From an uncultured Lachnospiraceae bacterium (GTDB lineage: Bacteria > Bacillota > Clostridia > Lachnospirales > Lachnospiraceae), in contig USGM01000007.1 in the NCBI GenBank assembly GCA_900554205.1, positions 1 to 55,331 of the forward strand: a stretch of 55,331 bases of DNA. The letters run 5' to 3'. Of this stretch, positions 1 through 8,907 are shown one piece after another. Below the pieces are notes generated by a model. The model was not told where the DNA came from. It did not search any database and saw only the letters and a list, made by a program, of their open reading frames with translations. The position numbers were made by a program, and so were the translations under genes. The number at the start of each line of letters is the position of its first letter. Within the stretch, counting starts at the first letter, position 1.

Positions 1-3000
1 CAGAGCAGAGAGCCGCTGTACTATATCGCTACGGAGAGAGAGGAACTTTTTGATGTCTCCGGAAATAGTACGGGAGAATTTACCGACCCTGTGCTCATGC
101 CCTGCTCGAGAGAGGACAGGAACTGGGACCGGGCTGCGGCATTGAATACGTTCTATTACAGAGACGACAATGCGACGGCAAACGATGCGACGGCTGCGGT
201 CGGAACTGCTTATAGGTTGAAGGACGGAAGCGTTTACGTCAGAACGGACGAGGAGACGCATCAGTGGATCCGTAAGCAGACAGTTGCCTATATCGGAAAC
301 CAGTATCTGACGGCGTACACCGGCGGAACGACCAGCATGGACAACGGAAAGGTTGTCAGGGAATGGGTGGTTGCAGACGGTGCGGTAAATACCGATGAGT
401 CCAAGGGTGTCTTTGCCGGAAACAACAATATCGTCCGGCTGACAATCGGTGAGAACCTGAAGGGTATCGGAAACTTTGCCTTCTACAGCTGTGCGAACCT
501 TGAGTATGTCAAGTTCGGAAACGGTCTGGAGGAGGTCGGAAAATATGCCTTTGCAAACTGTACGAACATGACAGAGATCGGTATCGACTTTACGTCGAAC
601 CTGACTTATATTTCAGATTATACATTTTGGAATTGCCGTTCGCTGCGCAGCTTTGCGATTCCCAGCGGTGTCACGGCAATCTACGATCACGCCTTTGAGG
701 GCTGTACGGATCTCGGCAGAACCTCTGTGAGCGGTGTGCTTGACCTGACGGGCAGCGCACAGGGCAAGAAGGTCAATCTGGAAAAGATCGGCTATTCCGT
801 ATTCAAGAACTGTACCGGTCTGGCGGAGGTGATCTTCCCGGAGGCAATCGATAATTCGGCAGATATGATCGATGTCAATAACTTTGAGGGCTGTAGCTCC
901 CTGCTCCATGTCGGAGCGCTGAGTCCTTATACGAGCTTCGGAGCTTCTCAGAGCACTTATACGGTCAAGGACTTTAAAGAGGATGTACCTGATTCAATTT
1001 ATTTCGAGGCGGCAGGAACTTCGGAGACACACGAGTTCACGAAGGCAAATGCCATCGCGTTCAAGTATTCGGACAGAGACCTGTATGAGATCATCATGCA
1101 GGAGACCAAGGTGGATGCAAGCGGAAATCCGATTCAGACCGGAACGGACAGTGAAGGCAATCCGATTTATGAGACCACTGAGGTCATGTATCAGGTCAAC
1201 TCTGCAAATGAGCTGATTAACTTTACGATGAAGGATCGCGTGGCAGAGGTACAGATTCCTGTGGCAATCGGGCCTTATGGTGTATCGGCGATCAATTCGG
1301 GCTGTTTCTCCGCAAACTGCTATCTGAAGAAGATCACGATACCTGCAACCGTGACAAGAATTAATGAGGGAGCCTTCAAGGGCTGCCATAATCTGGAGGA
1401 TGTTATCTTTGCAAACGCGGGAAGCATCCAGTACATCGGGCAGGATGCTTTCGCTACACAGGTCGTTAATCTGCATTCGGCAGGATGCCCGACAGAAAGC
1501 ACCTATCTGAATGCGAAGCCGAAGCTGACCTTTACCGGAACAGTCGGCACGGGGATCGTTCCCTTTGACTATGCGATGAGCGCAAGCAGCTACATCAATG
1601 CGACGACACAGGGTTCACAGCCGAAGACCTTTATCACCTATTACAGCGGCTGGCCTACCAACCTCGAGATCCAGTACGAGGAGAATCCGGTCACAGGCAG
1701 CGGCGCGGCAACACTGGTCGGCTATCCTTCCTTCACGAAGCTTACCGGCGGTGAATATACAAAGGCAAATTATCCCTATATGACCTCTGATCTTCAGACG
1801 GCGGCGGTTGAGGCTGTTCAGGCATATCTGGATTGGCTGTCAAATCCGGCGACGGAGGTGGCGGCAAACCAGTGGGAGATCATCAGAGCATCCCTGAATC
1901 CTGTGATTCCGCAGGGTGTCAAGGCGGTTACCTCAGGATTGTTCAACGGCGCTGCAGTGACAGACGATGGCAATGGCGGATATGATGTCACCAGAGCAAC
2001 CGGCAGCTATGCAGATACGGATATCCAGACGATTACGTTTGTGGATCTTGCAGAGTACACACCCTATATGTTCGACGGCTGTACAGCCCTGACAACGATT
2101 TCCATCACGGGTGGTACCGCGAAGATGGATGATTATGCGTTTGCATTTAAGGATACAACGTATACTGACAAAAATGGACTGACAAACGATTATAAGCTGA
2201 GTACTTTCAATATGTCTGCGGGCGGCAGTGAGATCGGGAATTATGCTTTCGACAATAACCAGAACTTCACCAATGTTCTGATTTCGCCCAGCGTGACGAC
2301 AATGGGGCTGCGTCCTTTCAGCAACTGTCCGAAGCTACAGACTGTCGATTTTGGCGGTGGACCGTATTTTGTGACAGACCGCTCCATTATTTACGGATTA
2401 AAGGATGGCTATAAGGATTTCATCGTACAGTGCCTTGAGAGCAGAGGCTCGTTCGGTACCGCCGGAACGGTTGCGGCTTCTGAGCTGGTGGGCATTACGG
2501 GCATGGCAGAAGAGGCATTCATGGATTGCAATGAGATCGGAACAGTCGACCTGTCCGAGAGCAGCATCAGCAATGTACCGCAGAATGCGTTCAGAAATAC
2601 CGGAAGCCTTTACAACGTCTCCCTGCCTACGACCTGCCGTTCCATCAGCAAGGATGCGTTCTATAATAGCAATCTTCGCTATCTGGCGATTCCGAACAGT
2701 GTTTCGATCATCGACCAGTGTGCGTTTAATACAACGACCTATCCGGTAGACAGCAGTGACCCGGAATACACTTATCCGGGATATAAGACGATTGAGTTCT
2801 ACTGTGAGGAGGATTCGGCAGCAGCATGGTATGCGAATGAATATGAAAATATTTTGGTTACGCAGGCACCGCCTTCCACGACCTTCAAGGTAAATTTCTG
2901 GGTACAGGATGAGGACGGACTGCCGACGATCCGATTTGTCGACGAGCAGATCGTACCGCTCGGCGGAAGCGCAACCCTTCCGGTGCTGACACCTGCCAGA

Positions 3001-4386
3001 GAGGGCTATGTATTTACAGGCTGGTATCCTTCCGATGTGACGAATGTAAGTAAGGACATTGACTGTATCGCCCAGTGGAGAACCATTGACTCCTCCGAGG
3101 TGAAGACAACGGTTGAGTTTGTCGACTGGGATGACAGCATTATCTATACCCAGAGAGTAACACCCGGTGAGGACTGTATCGTACCGCAGTCGCCGACAAG
3201 GGAAGGCTATACCTTTACCGGCTGGCGTCCGGCGATTACGAGTATTCCTACCGTGATGGAGGGGACGACCTACAAGACCTATGCACAGTATGAGAAGATT
3301 TCTGACGGCGGAAGCGGTGGCTCTGATTCTGGCAGCGGAAGTGGTTCCGATTCGGGCAGTGGCTCCGGAAGCGGCAGCGGTTCCGGCAGCTCCGATTCCG
3401 GTAGTGGCTCCGGCAGCAGTTCCGGCTCTGGTAACGGAAACAACGGCGGCACGACCAATGCGACGCTGTATACCCTGACCGTACAGAATGGTTCCGGTTC
3501 GGGAAGCTATGTGGCAGGTTCCCAGCCGATTGTCATTGCAAATGACCCGGCGGCGGGACAGGAGTTCAGCCATTGGACGATTGATCCTGCGTCAACACCT
3601 CTTGCAAGTGCAGTGCTGTCTGCAACCGTAATTACGATGCCCGCATCAAATGTCACGGTGACGGCGCACTATAAGGCGGCGGGATCAAAGACCGGAACAG
3701 GAAATACCTCCGGAAATAAAACGACGGGAACGGGTAATTCCTCCTCGTCAAATACAAACCGTCCGAGCGGTACTACAGGCACAGTCAAGAATACCGGGAC
3801 AACGGTTGTCATCGATAAGAACGGTCTGTCCAATACCGGCGTGGTTCAGGCGGTCGTAAATGGTTCTTCTGACAATTTTGTAATCAAGATCAGCGAGAGC
3901 AGCGCAGCGACGGAAGCAATTATCCGTGCCCTGATGGCAGAGTACGGAAATGATATCAGCAATATCAAGTATTTCCCGATGGATATTACCTTGTATGATT
4001 CCACGGGAACCAATAAGATCACGGATACCACCGGTCTGTCAGTGAAGATCACGCTGCCGCTGCCGGATTCCCTGATTACCTATGCCGGCAACAACAAGGT
4101 TGCAGGCGTTGTAAACGACAGACTGGATAAGCTGTCTCCGAAGTTTACGACGATCAACGGCGTGTCCTGCGTGACATTTACGGCAGAGCATTTCTCACCG
4201 TATGTCATCTATGTCGATACGACCAGACTGTCAGATGGAACGATAGCTGACAGTACCCCGAAGACAGGGGACGGAATCCATCCGAAGTGGTTCCTGTCTG
4301 TAGGACTTGCGTGCCTGTCCTTTGTGATGTTCATGCAGAAGGACAGCAGGAGAAAAGAAAAGGTTAAAGTGAAGGCTCGCGTCTGA
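1..4386 (+). CDS. BspA-like leucine-rich-repeat cell-wall protein, 5' truncated
   Basis: The reading frame is open from base 1, so the N-terminus and any signal peptide lie outside the window; at least 1461 residues remain. The first two thirds are BspA/LRR_5-type repeats (recurring IGNFAFYSCANL- and AFANCTNM-like units), usual in adhesins of gut Firmicutes and Bacteroidetes. From about base 2881 come two InlB B-type repeats (GYVFTGWYP and GYTFTGWRP signatures), a Gly/Ser/Asp linker, and a third divergent repeat (3468-3680) ending in NVTVTAHYK. The tail holds TPKTGD (4255-4272), a hydrophobic stretch and a Lys/Arg-rich end, which fits a sortase cell-wall sorting signal of the Clostridia type. 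Role inferred: surface-anchored binding protein. The ligand cannot be told. The next LRR gene follows after 25 bases. Confidence 0.9.
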   Translation, partial: QSREPLYYIATEREELFDVSGNSTGEFTDPVLMPCSREDRNWDRAAALNTFYYRDDNATANDATAAVGTAYRLKDGSVYVRTDEETHQWIRKQTVAYIGNQYLTAYTGGTTSMDNGKVVREWVVADGAVNTDESKGVFAGNNNIVRLTIGENLKGIGNFAFYSCANLEYVKFGNGLEEVGKYAFANCTNMTEIGIDFTSNLTYISDYTFWNCRSLRSFAIPSGVTAIYDHAFEGCTDLGRTSVSGVLDLTGSAQGKKVNLEKIGYSVFKNCTGLAEVIFPEAIDNSADMIDVNNFEGCSSLLHVGALSPYTSFGASQSTYTVKDFKEDVPDSIYFEAAGTSETHEFTKANAIAFKYSDRDLYEIIMQETKVDASGNPIQTGTDSEGNPIYETTEVMYQVNSANELINFTMKDRVAEVQIPVAIGPYGVSAINSGCFSANCYLKKITIPATVTRINEGAFKGCHNLEDVIFANAGSIQYIGQDAFATQVVNLHSAGCPTESTYLNAKPKLTFTGTVGTGIVPFDYAMSASSYINATTQGSQPKTFITYYSGWPTNLEIQYEENPVTGSGAATLVGYPSFTKLTGGEYTKANYPYMTSDLQTAAVEAVQAYLDWLSNPATEVAANQWEIIRASLNPVIPQGVKAVTSGLFNGAAVTDDGNGGYDVTRATGSYADTDIQTITFVDLAEYTPYMFDGCTALTTISITGGTAKMDDYAFAFKDTTYTDKNGLTNDYKLSTFNMSAGGSEIGNYAFDNNQNFTNVLISPSVTTMGLRPFSNCPKLQTVDFGGGPYFVTDRSIIYGLKDGYKDFIVQCLESRGSFGTAGTVAASELVGITGMAEEAFMDCNEIGTVDLSESSISNVPQNAFRNTGSLYNVSLPTTCRSISKDAFYNSNLRYLAIPNSVSIIDQCAFNTTTYPVDSSDPEYTYPGYKTIEFYCEEDSAAAWYANEYENILVTQAPPSTTFKVNFWVQDEDGLPTIRFVDEQIVPLGGSATLPVLTPAREGYVFTGWYPSDVTNVSKDIDCIAQWRTIDSSEVKTTVEFVDWDDSIIYTQRVTPGEDCIVPQSPTREGYTFTGWRPAITSIPTVMEGTTYKTYAQYEKISDGGSGGSDSGSGSGSDSGSGSGSGSGSGSSDSGSGSGSSSGSGNGNNGGTTNATLYTLTVQNGSGSGSYVAGSQPIVIANDPAAGQEFSHWTIDPASTPLASAVLSATVITMPASNVTVTAHYKAAGSKTGTGNTSGNKTTGTGNSSSSNTNRPSGTTGTVKNTGTTVVIDKNGLSNTGVVQAVVNGSSDNFVIKISESSAATEAIIRALMAEYGNDISNIKYFPMDITLYDSTGTNKITDTTGLSVKITLPLPDSLITYAGNNKVAGVVNDRLDKLSPKFTTINGVSCVTFTAEHFSPYVIYVDTTRLSDGTIADSTPKTGDGIHPKWFLSVGLACLSFVMFMQKDSRRKEKVKVKARV
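3306..3438 (+). repeat. Gly/Ser/Asp-rich codon repeat (linker)
   Basis: Inside the first LRR gene this stretch is built from short reiterated units of Gly, Ser and Asp codons (ggc agc gga agt ggt tcc gat). It encodes a flexible spacer between the second and third InlB-type repeats. Such in-frame microsatellite DNA can change length by slippage. Confidence 0.8.
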
Positions 4387-4411
4387 GAGAGACGCAGGTA
4401 AAGGAAGGCAT

Positions 4412-6322
4412 ATGAAAAAGAGAAAAAAACTCTTCGGTGTTCTGCTGGTTCTTGCAGCACTGTTCAGTATGACGCTTTCCGTTTCGGAGGCAGATGCCGC
4501 GGCGTCTGCTTCCGATTTTGTAATTAAGGGAAGCACGTTGACGAAGTATCAGGGATCGGAAGCGAATGTGACGATTCCCGACACGGTTGACGCGATCGGA
4601 CAGAGCGCGTTTGAAGGAAATACGCATGTAGAGAGCGTTGTGATTCCGGATTCTGTGAAACGGATCGACGGATATGCATTCTGGGGCTGTGATCAGCTTG
4701 GAACGGTTACGCTCGGGAAGGGACTGACGGAGATTGGTGATTACGCTTTTGCAGGATGTACGGGGCTTAAGCAGATGACGATTCCACAGAACATAACCAC
4801 GATCGGTGCGCAGGCATTCGGCGACTGTACGAATCTGACAGATATTACGATTCCACCGGAAACAGTAACGATTCATGAGACGACTTTTGACGGATGTGCT
4901 AAGCTGACGATCCACTGTGATGAGGGGTCCGCGGCAGATACCTTTGCGCAGACCTTTTATGAAAAACAGAAGATGATGGCGGGATACAGCGATGCAGCCG
5001 ATGCAGAGCCGACACCCGCACCAACCCCGGAACCGACGCTGGAGCCAACCCCGGAACCGGGAACAGAGCTCGGAAGCACGACTATTGTAGGGAACAGTGC
5101 GGTGGTAATGATGAACTCGGATGACATGCAGGTCAGGGAGACAGGGACTCCCGCACCGGAGGAGCAGCCGGAAGCGGATGCAGAGACACCTTCCGAACGT
5201 CCGGTTTCACGACTGCCGAAGTACAGGATCATTGATGGACAGATTGTGGCGGATCAGGCGTTCTACAGGAATGATTCGCTTGCGGACATGATTTTGCCGG
5301 CGGGCATTACCGAGATCGGACAGTTTGCCTTTGCGAGAAGCTCGCTTGTGAGCATGGAGCTGCAGCAGGGAGTGACAGACATCTGCTACGGTGCATTTTA
5401 CCATTGTGACAATCTCGAAGAGCTAATACTGCCTGATACAGTGATGAATGTGGAGCCGAAGGCATTTGACCACACGGCATACATAGAGAATTTCAAGAGC
5501 GGTGCGGAAGAATTTCTGGTCAACGGCGGTGTGCTTCTGGCATACAGTGGAAACAACAGTCAGGTAGCGGTTCCGGGAGGCGTCCGTGTCATTGCGGCGG
5601 AGGTATTTTCGGGACATGGTGAAATTGAGAGCGTAAGACTGCCGGACAGCCTGCAGGTGATAGGCGAGGCGGCCTTTGGAAATTGTGAAAGTCTGAAAAA
5701 GGTGACATTCGGGGACAATATCCTGCAAATCAAGGACAGGGCTTTCAACGGGTGTGACAGTCTTGAGGTGATAAAGCTGCCGGCTTCCGTAAAGGAGGTC
5801 GGATTGAAGGCACTCGGCAAGGCGGATGTTGTTTACATGGGAGAGAGGCCCGAAGAGACTTATGAGACATCCGCAACGAGGCTTTCCAATGAGGCATTTC
5901 GGAACATCAGGGCAGACAGGACACAGCCGGGAGTCACGGTGACCGGCATCCGTCCGGCGGCAGCTGAGCTTACCGGAGCCGCGACAAGCTATCTTTTGCG
6001 TGTGACCGGACAGGAGGACAGTTCTGTGATTGAAAAGGCGTGGACACGCGCAATGCAGACACCTGTGCCAAAGCAGACGGCGGTTTACGAATTGCGGCTC
6101 ACGGATAACAGTGACATACCCCTGATGCAGCTTGGGCGGAACGTTCTGACAGTGACTATTCCGATTCCCGCTGAGCATGCGGGACAGGAACTTGAGGTAG
6201 TGACGCTTGACCGGAACGGTCAGCTGGAGACGGTGGATGCGGAGCGTGTGATTCTGGAGGAAACGGAATGCCTGCGATTGAGACTTTCCCATACCGGAGT
6301 CATCGGCATCTACGGAAAGTGA
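4412..6322 (+). CDS. Secreted BspA-like leucine-rich-repeat protein
   Basis: A 636-residue protein starting at ATG 4412 after an AGGAAGG site. It opens with a Lys/Arg-rich n-region and a hydrophobic core ending near EADAAASA, a standard Sec signal peptide. LRR_5/BspA repeats (IGQSAFEGNTHV, IGDYAFAGCTGL, ITEIGQFAFARSSL and others) lie on both sides of a Pro/Glu/Thr linker of the PTPEP type near residues 193-215. No sorting signal or C-terminal membrane segment is visible, so it is probably secreted or held by partner proteins. The C-terminal 130 residues are not LRR and are not recognised. It follows the sortase-type LRR gene by 25 bases and is closed by a terminator, so the two probably form one transcript. 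Confidence 0.88.
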   Translation: MKKRKKLFGVLLVLAALFSMTLSVSEADAAASASDFVIKGSTLTKYQGSEANVTIPDTVDAIGQSAFEGNTHVESVVIPDSVKRIDGYAFWGCDQLGTVTLGKGLTEIGDYAFAGCTGLKQMTIPQNITTIGAQAFGDCTNLTDITIPPETVTIHETTFDGCAKLTIHCDEGSAADTFAQTFYEKQKMMAGYSDAADAEPTPAPTPEPTLEPTPEPGTELGSTTIVGNSAVVMMNSDDMQVRETGTPAPEEQPEADAETPSERPVSRLPKYRIIDGQIVADQAFYRNDSLADMILPAGITEIGQFAFARSSLVSMELQQGVTDICYGAFYHCDNLEELILPDTVMNVEPKAFDHTAYIENFKSGAEEFLVNGGVLLAYSGNNSQVAVPGGVRVIAAEVFSGHGEIESVRLPDSLQVIGEAAFGNCESLKKVTFGDNILQIKDRAFNGCDSLEVIKLPASVKEVGLKALGKADVVYMGERPEETYETSATRLSNEAFRNIRADRTQPGVTVTGIRPAAAELTGAATSYLLRVTGQEDSSVIEKAWTRAMQTPVPKQTAVYELRLTDNSDIPLMQLGRNVLTVTIPIPAEHAGQELEVVTLDRNGQLETVDAERVILEETECLRLRLSHTGVIGIYGK

Positions 6323-6346
6323 ACAGCATACTCTTTAGAACAATAG

Positions 6347-6394
6347 AAAACGTCCGGGCATAGTATAGAATTAAATATTATGCCGGGACGTTTT
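6347..6394 (+). terminator. Stem-loop terminator after the LRR pair
   Basis: AAAACGTCCGGGCATA (6347-6362) pairs with TATGCCGGGACGTTTT (6379-6394) with one mismatch around an AT-rich loop, ending in a short T run. It ends only five bases before the ATG of the protease gene, so it may also act as a 5' hairpin for that gene. Confidence 0.7.
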
Positions 6395-6399
6395 GTAAT

Positions 6400-7314
6400 A
6401 TGCAGCGAGTGAGGGAACAGCTCGGGGTTGTGCCGAGGCGGAAAAAGGATGGGGAGAAGGGTGTGACAATAGCCGTGCTTGATTCCGGGGTGGCGCGGCA
6501 TCCGGATCTGGCAGGAAAGGTGCTCTATTTCCGGGATTTTGTCGGTGGAAGGAATCTGATGTATGACGACAATGGACACGGAACGCATGTCTGTGGTATC
6601 CTTTGCGGGAGCGGCGGCCTGTCGGACGGGAGATATCAGGGAATGGCACCGGAGTCGGAGCTGGTCGTCGGAAAGGTGTTGGATGAAAACGGTGACGGCT
6701 CTGCGGAGGTCATGCTGGAGGGGCTTGATTGGATTCTGGAGATCAGGGAGCGGTATCATATCCGGATTCTGAACATTTCCGTTGGTATTGGCAGTCTCGA
6801 GGAACGGACGAAAGAGATCGCGCTGCGGGAGAAGATGGAGAAACTGTGGGACAGCGGTATTCTGGTGGTATGTGCAGCGGGAAACAAAGGACCCGGAAAC
6901 GGAACCATATCCTCTGTGGGAGGCAGCAATAAGGTCGTGACGGTCGGCTGTCACGACGGACTGTATTACAGAAACATGCCGGGGCGCTGCGAGAGCTATT
7001 CCGGAAGAGGGGATATTCGCAGCGCAGCCAGAAAGCCGGATCTTGTCGCGCCGGGGACGGAGATTCTGTCCTGCAATGCGGCGTATGAGCGCTGGGGAGG
7101 AAAGCATGGGAGCGCTTATATTGCAAAGAGCGGAACCTCTATGGCGACACCTATTGTCGCCGGAGCGGCAGCATTGGCATTACAGATTTATCCTGAGATG
7201 ACGAATGAGCAATGTAAGCAGAAGATGCTGTTCGCGGCGACGGACCTCGGGATTCCATGGAACCGACAGGGGTGGGGAATGATTAACGTAAAGAGATTAT
7301 TGGATGGAAAATGA
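6400..7314 (+). CDS. Subtilisin-like serine protease (family S8)
   Basis: A 304-residue peptidase S8 domain with the full triad visible: Asp28 in VLDSG, His60 in NGHGTH and Ser247 in GTSMATP, with the oxyanion Asn in CAAGNKGPGN. There is no signal peptide or propeptide, so it resembles intracellular subtilisins (the Isp type), which turn over cytoplasmic protein, rather than secreted ones. The ATG at 6400 lies five bases behind a terminator-like stem, and no ribosome site is visible between them. An alternative start is one of the GTG codons downstream, but starting much later would cut into the Asp strand. It stands alone, with a promoter for the next operon about 40 bases after its stop. 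Confidence 0.85.
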   Translation: MQRVREQLGVVPRRKKDGEKGVTIAVLDSGVARHPDLAGKVLYFRDFVGGRNLMYDDNGHGTHVCGILCGSGGLSDGRYQGMAPESELVVGKVLDENGDGSAEVMLEGLDWILEIRERYHIRILNISVGIGSLEERTKEIALREKMEKLWDSGILVVCAAGNKGPGNGTISSVGGSNKVVTVGCHDGLYYRNMPGRCESYSGRGDIRSAARKPDLVAPGTEILSCNAAYERWGGKHGSAYIAKSGTSMATPIVAGAAALALQIYPEMTNEQCKQKMLFAATDLGIPWNRQGWGMINVKRLLDGK

Positions 7315-7354
7315 TGCTTCTGGTTGATGTATTTTATACTTTTCGGGAAAAAAG

Positions 7355-7383
7355 TTGACACGTCTCGTATAATTGTATACAAT
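7355..7383 (+). promoter_or_regulatory. Sigma-A promoter of the citrate synthase-gntR-icd operon
   Basis: TTGACA (7355-7360), a 17-base spacer and TACAAT (7378-7383). The -10 lies inside a large dyad. An ATG at 7454 with AGGAAAGGGG upstream follows after a leader of about 65 nt. Confidence 0.75.
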
Positions 7384-7393
7384 CATACGAGAC
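7362..7393. promoter_or_regulatory. 32-bp dyad operator, probable GntR/FadR-type binding site
   Basis: GTCTCGTAT (7362-7370) is mirrored exactly by ATACGAGAC (7385-7393). Between them lies the perfect palindrome ATTGTATACAAT (7372-7383). Only one base pair of the 32-bp dyad does not match. TTGTATACAA fits the TNGTNNACNA core known for FadR-subfamily GntR operators. The dyad covers the spacer and -10, so binding would repress. The third-party regulator need not be invoked, because a GntR/FCD gene is the second gene of this operon; autoregulation is inferred. Confidence 0.75.
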
Positions 7394-7453
7394 ATACAAA
7401 CAGTGGACAAATCCATTGAAAATGGTTCCTATGAGGAAAGGGGAAGACAGCTA

Positions 7454-8863
7454 ATGAGAGAGAATGATACCTTCCAGAATCGCCCGGTCACAATGAACCA
7501 GAAAAACAATCTTCTGGAAATAGAAGAGCATATGTACATTCTGGACGATGTGGAAAAACCAAATGTATTCCGCAATATGTTCCCTTATTCTGAAATACCG
7601 AAAATTCCGTTCAACGACAGAATCGTGCCGCACAATATGCCGAAAAACATCTGGATCACCGATACAACGTTCCGTGACGGACAGCAGTCGAGAGCGCCGT
7701 ATACGACGGAGCAGATTGTCACGATCTTTGACTACCTGCACAAGCTCGGCGGTCCTAAGGGCATGATCCGTGCCAGTGAGTTCTTCCTTTACAGCAAGAA
7801 GGACAGGGATGCGGTGTATAAGTGTATGGAGCGCGGCTATGAGTTCCCGGAGGTGACAAGCTGGATTCGTGCCAGCAAGGAGGACTTCAAGCTGGTAAAG
7901 GAGATCGGCATGAAGGAGACGGGAATCCTCGTCAGCTGTTCGGACTACCATATCTTCTTAAAGCTGAAAATGACCAGACGACAGGCGATGGACCATTATC
8001 TGAGTGTTATCAGGGAATGCCTTGAGGAGGGCATCAGCCCCCGCTGTCATCTTGAGGATATTACAAGGGCAGATATTTACGGCTATGTGGTTCCGTTCTG
8101 TCTGGAGCTGATGAAGCTGATGGAGGAATATAAAATACCGATTAAGATCAGAGCATGCGATACAATGGGGTATGGCGTGAATTACCCCGGCGCAGTTATT
8201 CCGAGAAGTGTGCAGGGGATTATTTATGCGATCCACACGCACGCAGGCGTGCCCCACGAGCTGATCGAATGGCACGGTCACAATGACTTTTACAAGGCGG
8301 TCAGCAACTCGACGACAGCATGGCTTTACGGCTGCTCCGGGGTAAACACATCCCTCTTCGGCATCGGAGAGCGGACGGGCAACACTCCGCTTGAGGCGAT
8401 GGTATTCGAGTATGCGCAGCTCAAGGGCGATCTGAACGGCATGGACACCACTGTGATCACGGAGCTTGCAGAGTATTATGAGAAGGAGATCGGCTATCAG
8501 ATCCCGCCGAGAACTCCGTTTGTCGGCAAGAATTTCAATGTGACAAGAGCCGGAATTCACGCGGACGGTCTTCTGAAAAACGAGGAAATCTACAATATCT
8601 TTGACACTGAAAAATTCCTGAAGAGACCGGTGCTCTGCGCGGTGTCCAACACATCCGGACTTGCCGGAATTGCACACTGGATCAATACTTATTATAAGTT
8701 AAAGGACGACAAGCAGGTTGAGAAGAACTGTGAGCTTGTGAGAGAGATCAAAAAATGGGTCGACGATGAGTATGCGGGCGGCCGTGTGACGGTGCTGACG
8801 GACGAGGAGATCGTTGCGTGCGTGAACCGTGTCTGTCTGGAGCATGACATTACACTGGGCTGA
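7454..8863 (+). CDS. Isopropylmalate/homocitrate synthase-family enzyme, probable Re-citrate synthase
   Basis: A 469-residue TIM-barrel acyl transferase of the HMGL-like family. ITDTTFRDGQQS (residues 68-79) carries the conserved Arg and Asp of the active site, and EWHGHNDF holds the His-x-His metal ligands. Family members condense acetyl-CoA with a 2-oxoacid. Re-citrate synthase of Clostridium kluyveri is a known member and makes citrate from oxaloacetate. Here the gene is cotranscribed with isocitrate dehydrogenase and lacks the C-terminal LeuA regulatory domain, so citrate formation for glutamate supply is the best guess; homocitrate or isopropylmalate synthesis is possible. The start at ATG 7454 was chosen over TTG 7373 because of its purine-rich site and because 7373 lies within the promoter dyad. 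Confidence 0.75.
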   Translation: MRENDTFQNRPVTMNQKNNLLEIEEHMYILDDVEKPNVFRNMFPYSEIPKIPFNDRIVPHNMPKNIWITDTTFRDGQQSRAPYTTEQIVTIFDYLHKLGGPKGMIRASEFFLYSKKDRDAVYKCMERGYEFPEVTSWIRASKEDFKLVKEIGMKETGILVSCSDYHIFLKLKMTRRQAMDHYLSVIRECLEEGISPRCHLEDITRADIYGYVVPFCLELMKLMEEYKIPIKIRACDTMGYGVNYPGAVIPRSVQGIIYAIHTHAGVPHELIEWHGHNDFYKAVSNSTTAWLYGCSGVNTSLFGIGERTGNTPLEAMVFEYAQLKGDLNGMDTTVITELAEYYEKEIGYQIPPRTPFVGKNFNVTRAGIHADGLLKNEEIYNIFDTEKFLKRPVLCAVSNTSGLAGIAHWINTYYKLKDDKQVEKNCELVREIKKWVDDEYAGGRVTVLTDEEIVACVNRVCLEHDITLG

Positions 8864-8907
8864 CAAAAACAGAAATGCCGTGAGAGCATGGCAGAATGGG
8901 AGAAAAA

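Noticed and set aside
2398..3573. 391-codon minus-strand ORF opposite the first LRR gene
   Set aside because: It is a shadow of the repetitive LRR frame, and its translation is Arg/His/Ile-rich with no family pattern.
7376..7381. Alternative -10 elements TATACA or TATAAT (7368) for the citrate operon promoter
   Set aside because: They leave 15- and 7-base spacers to TTGACA; TACAAT at 7378 gives the standard 17.
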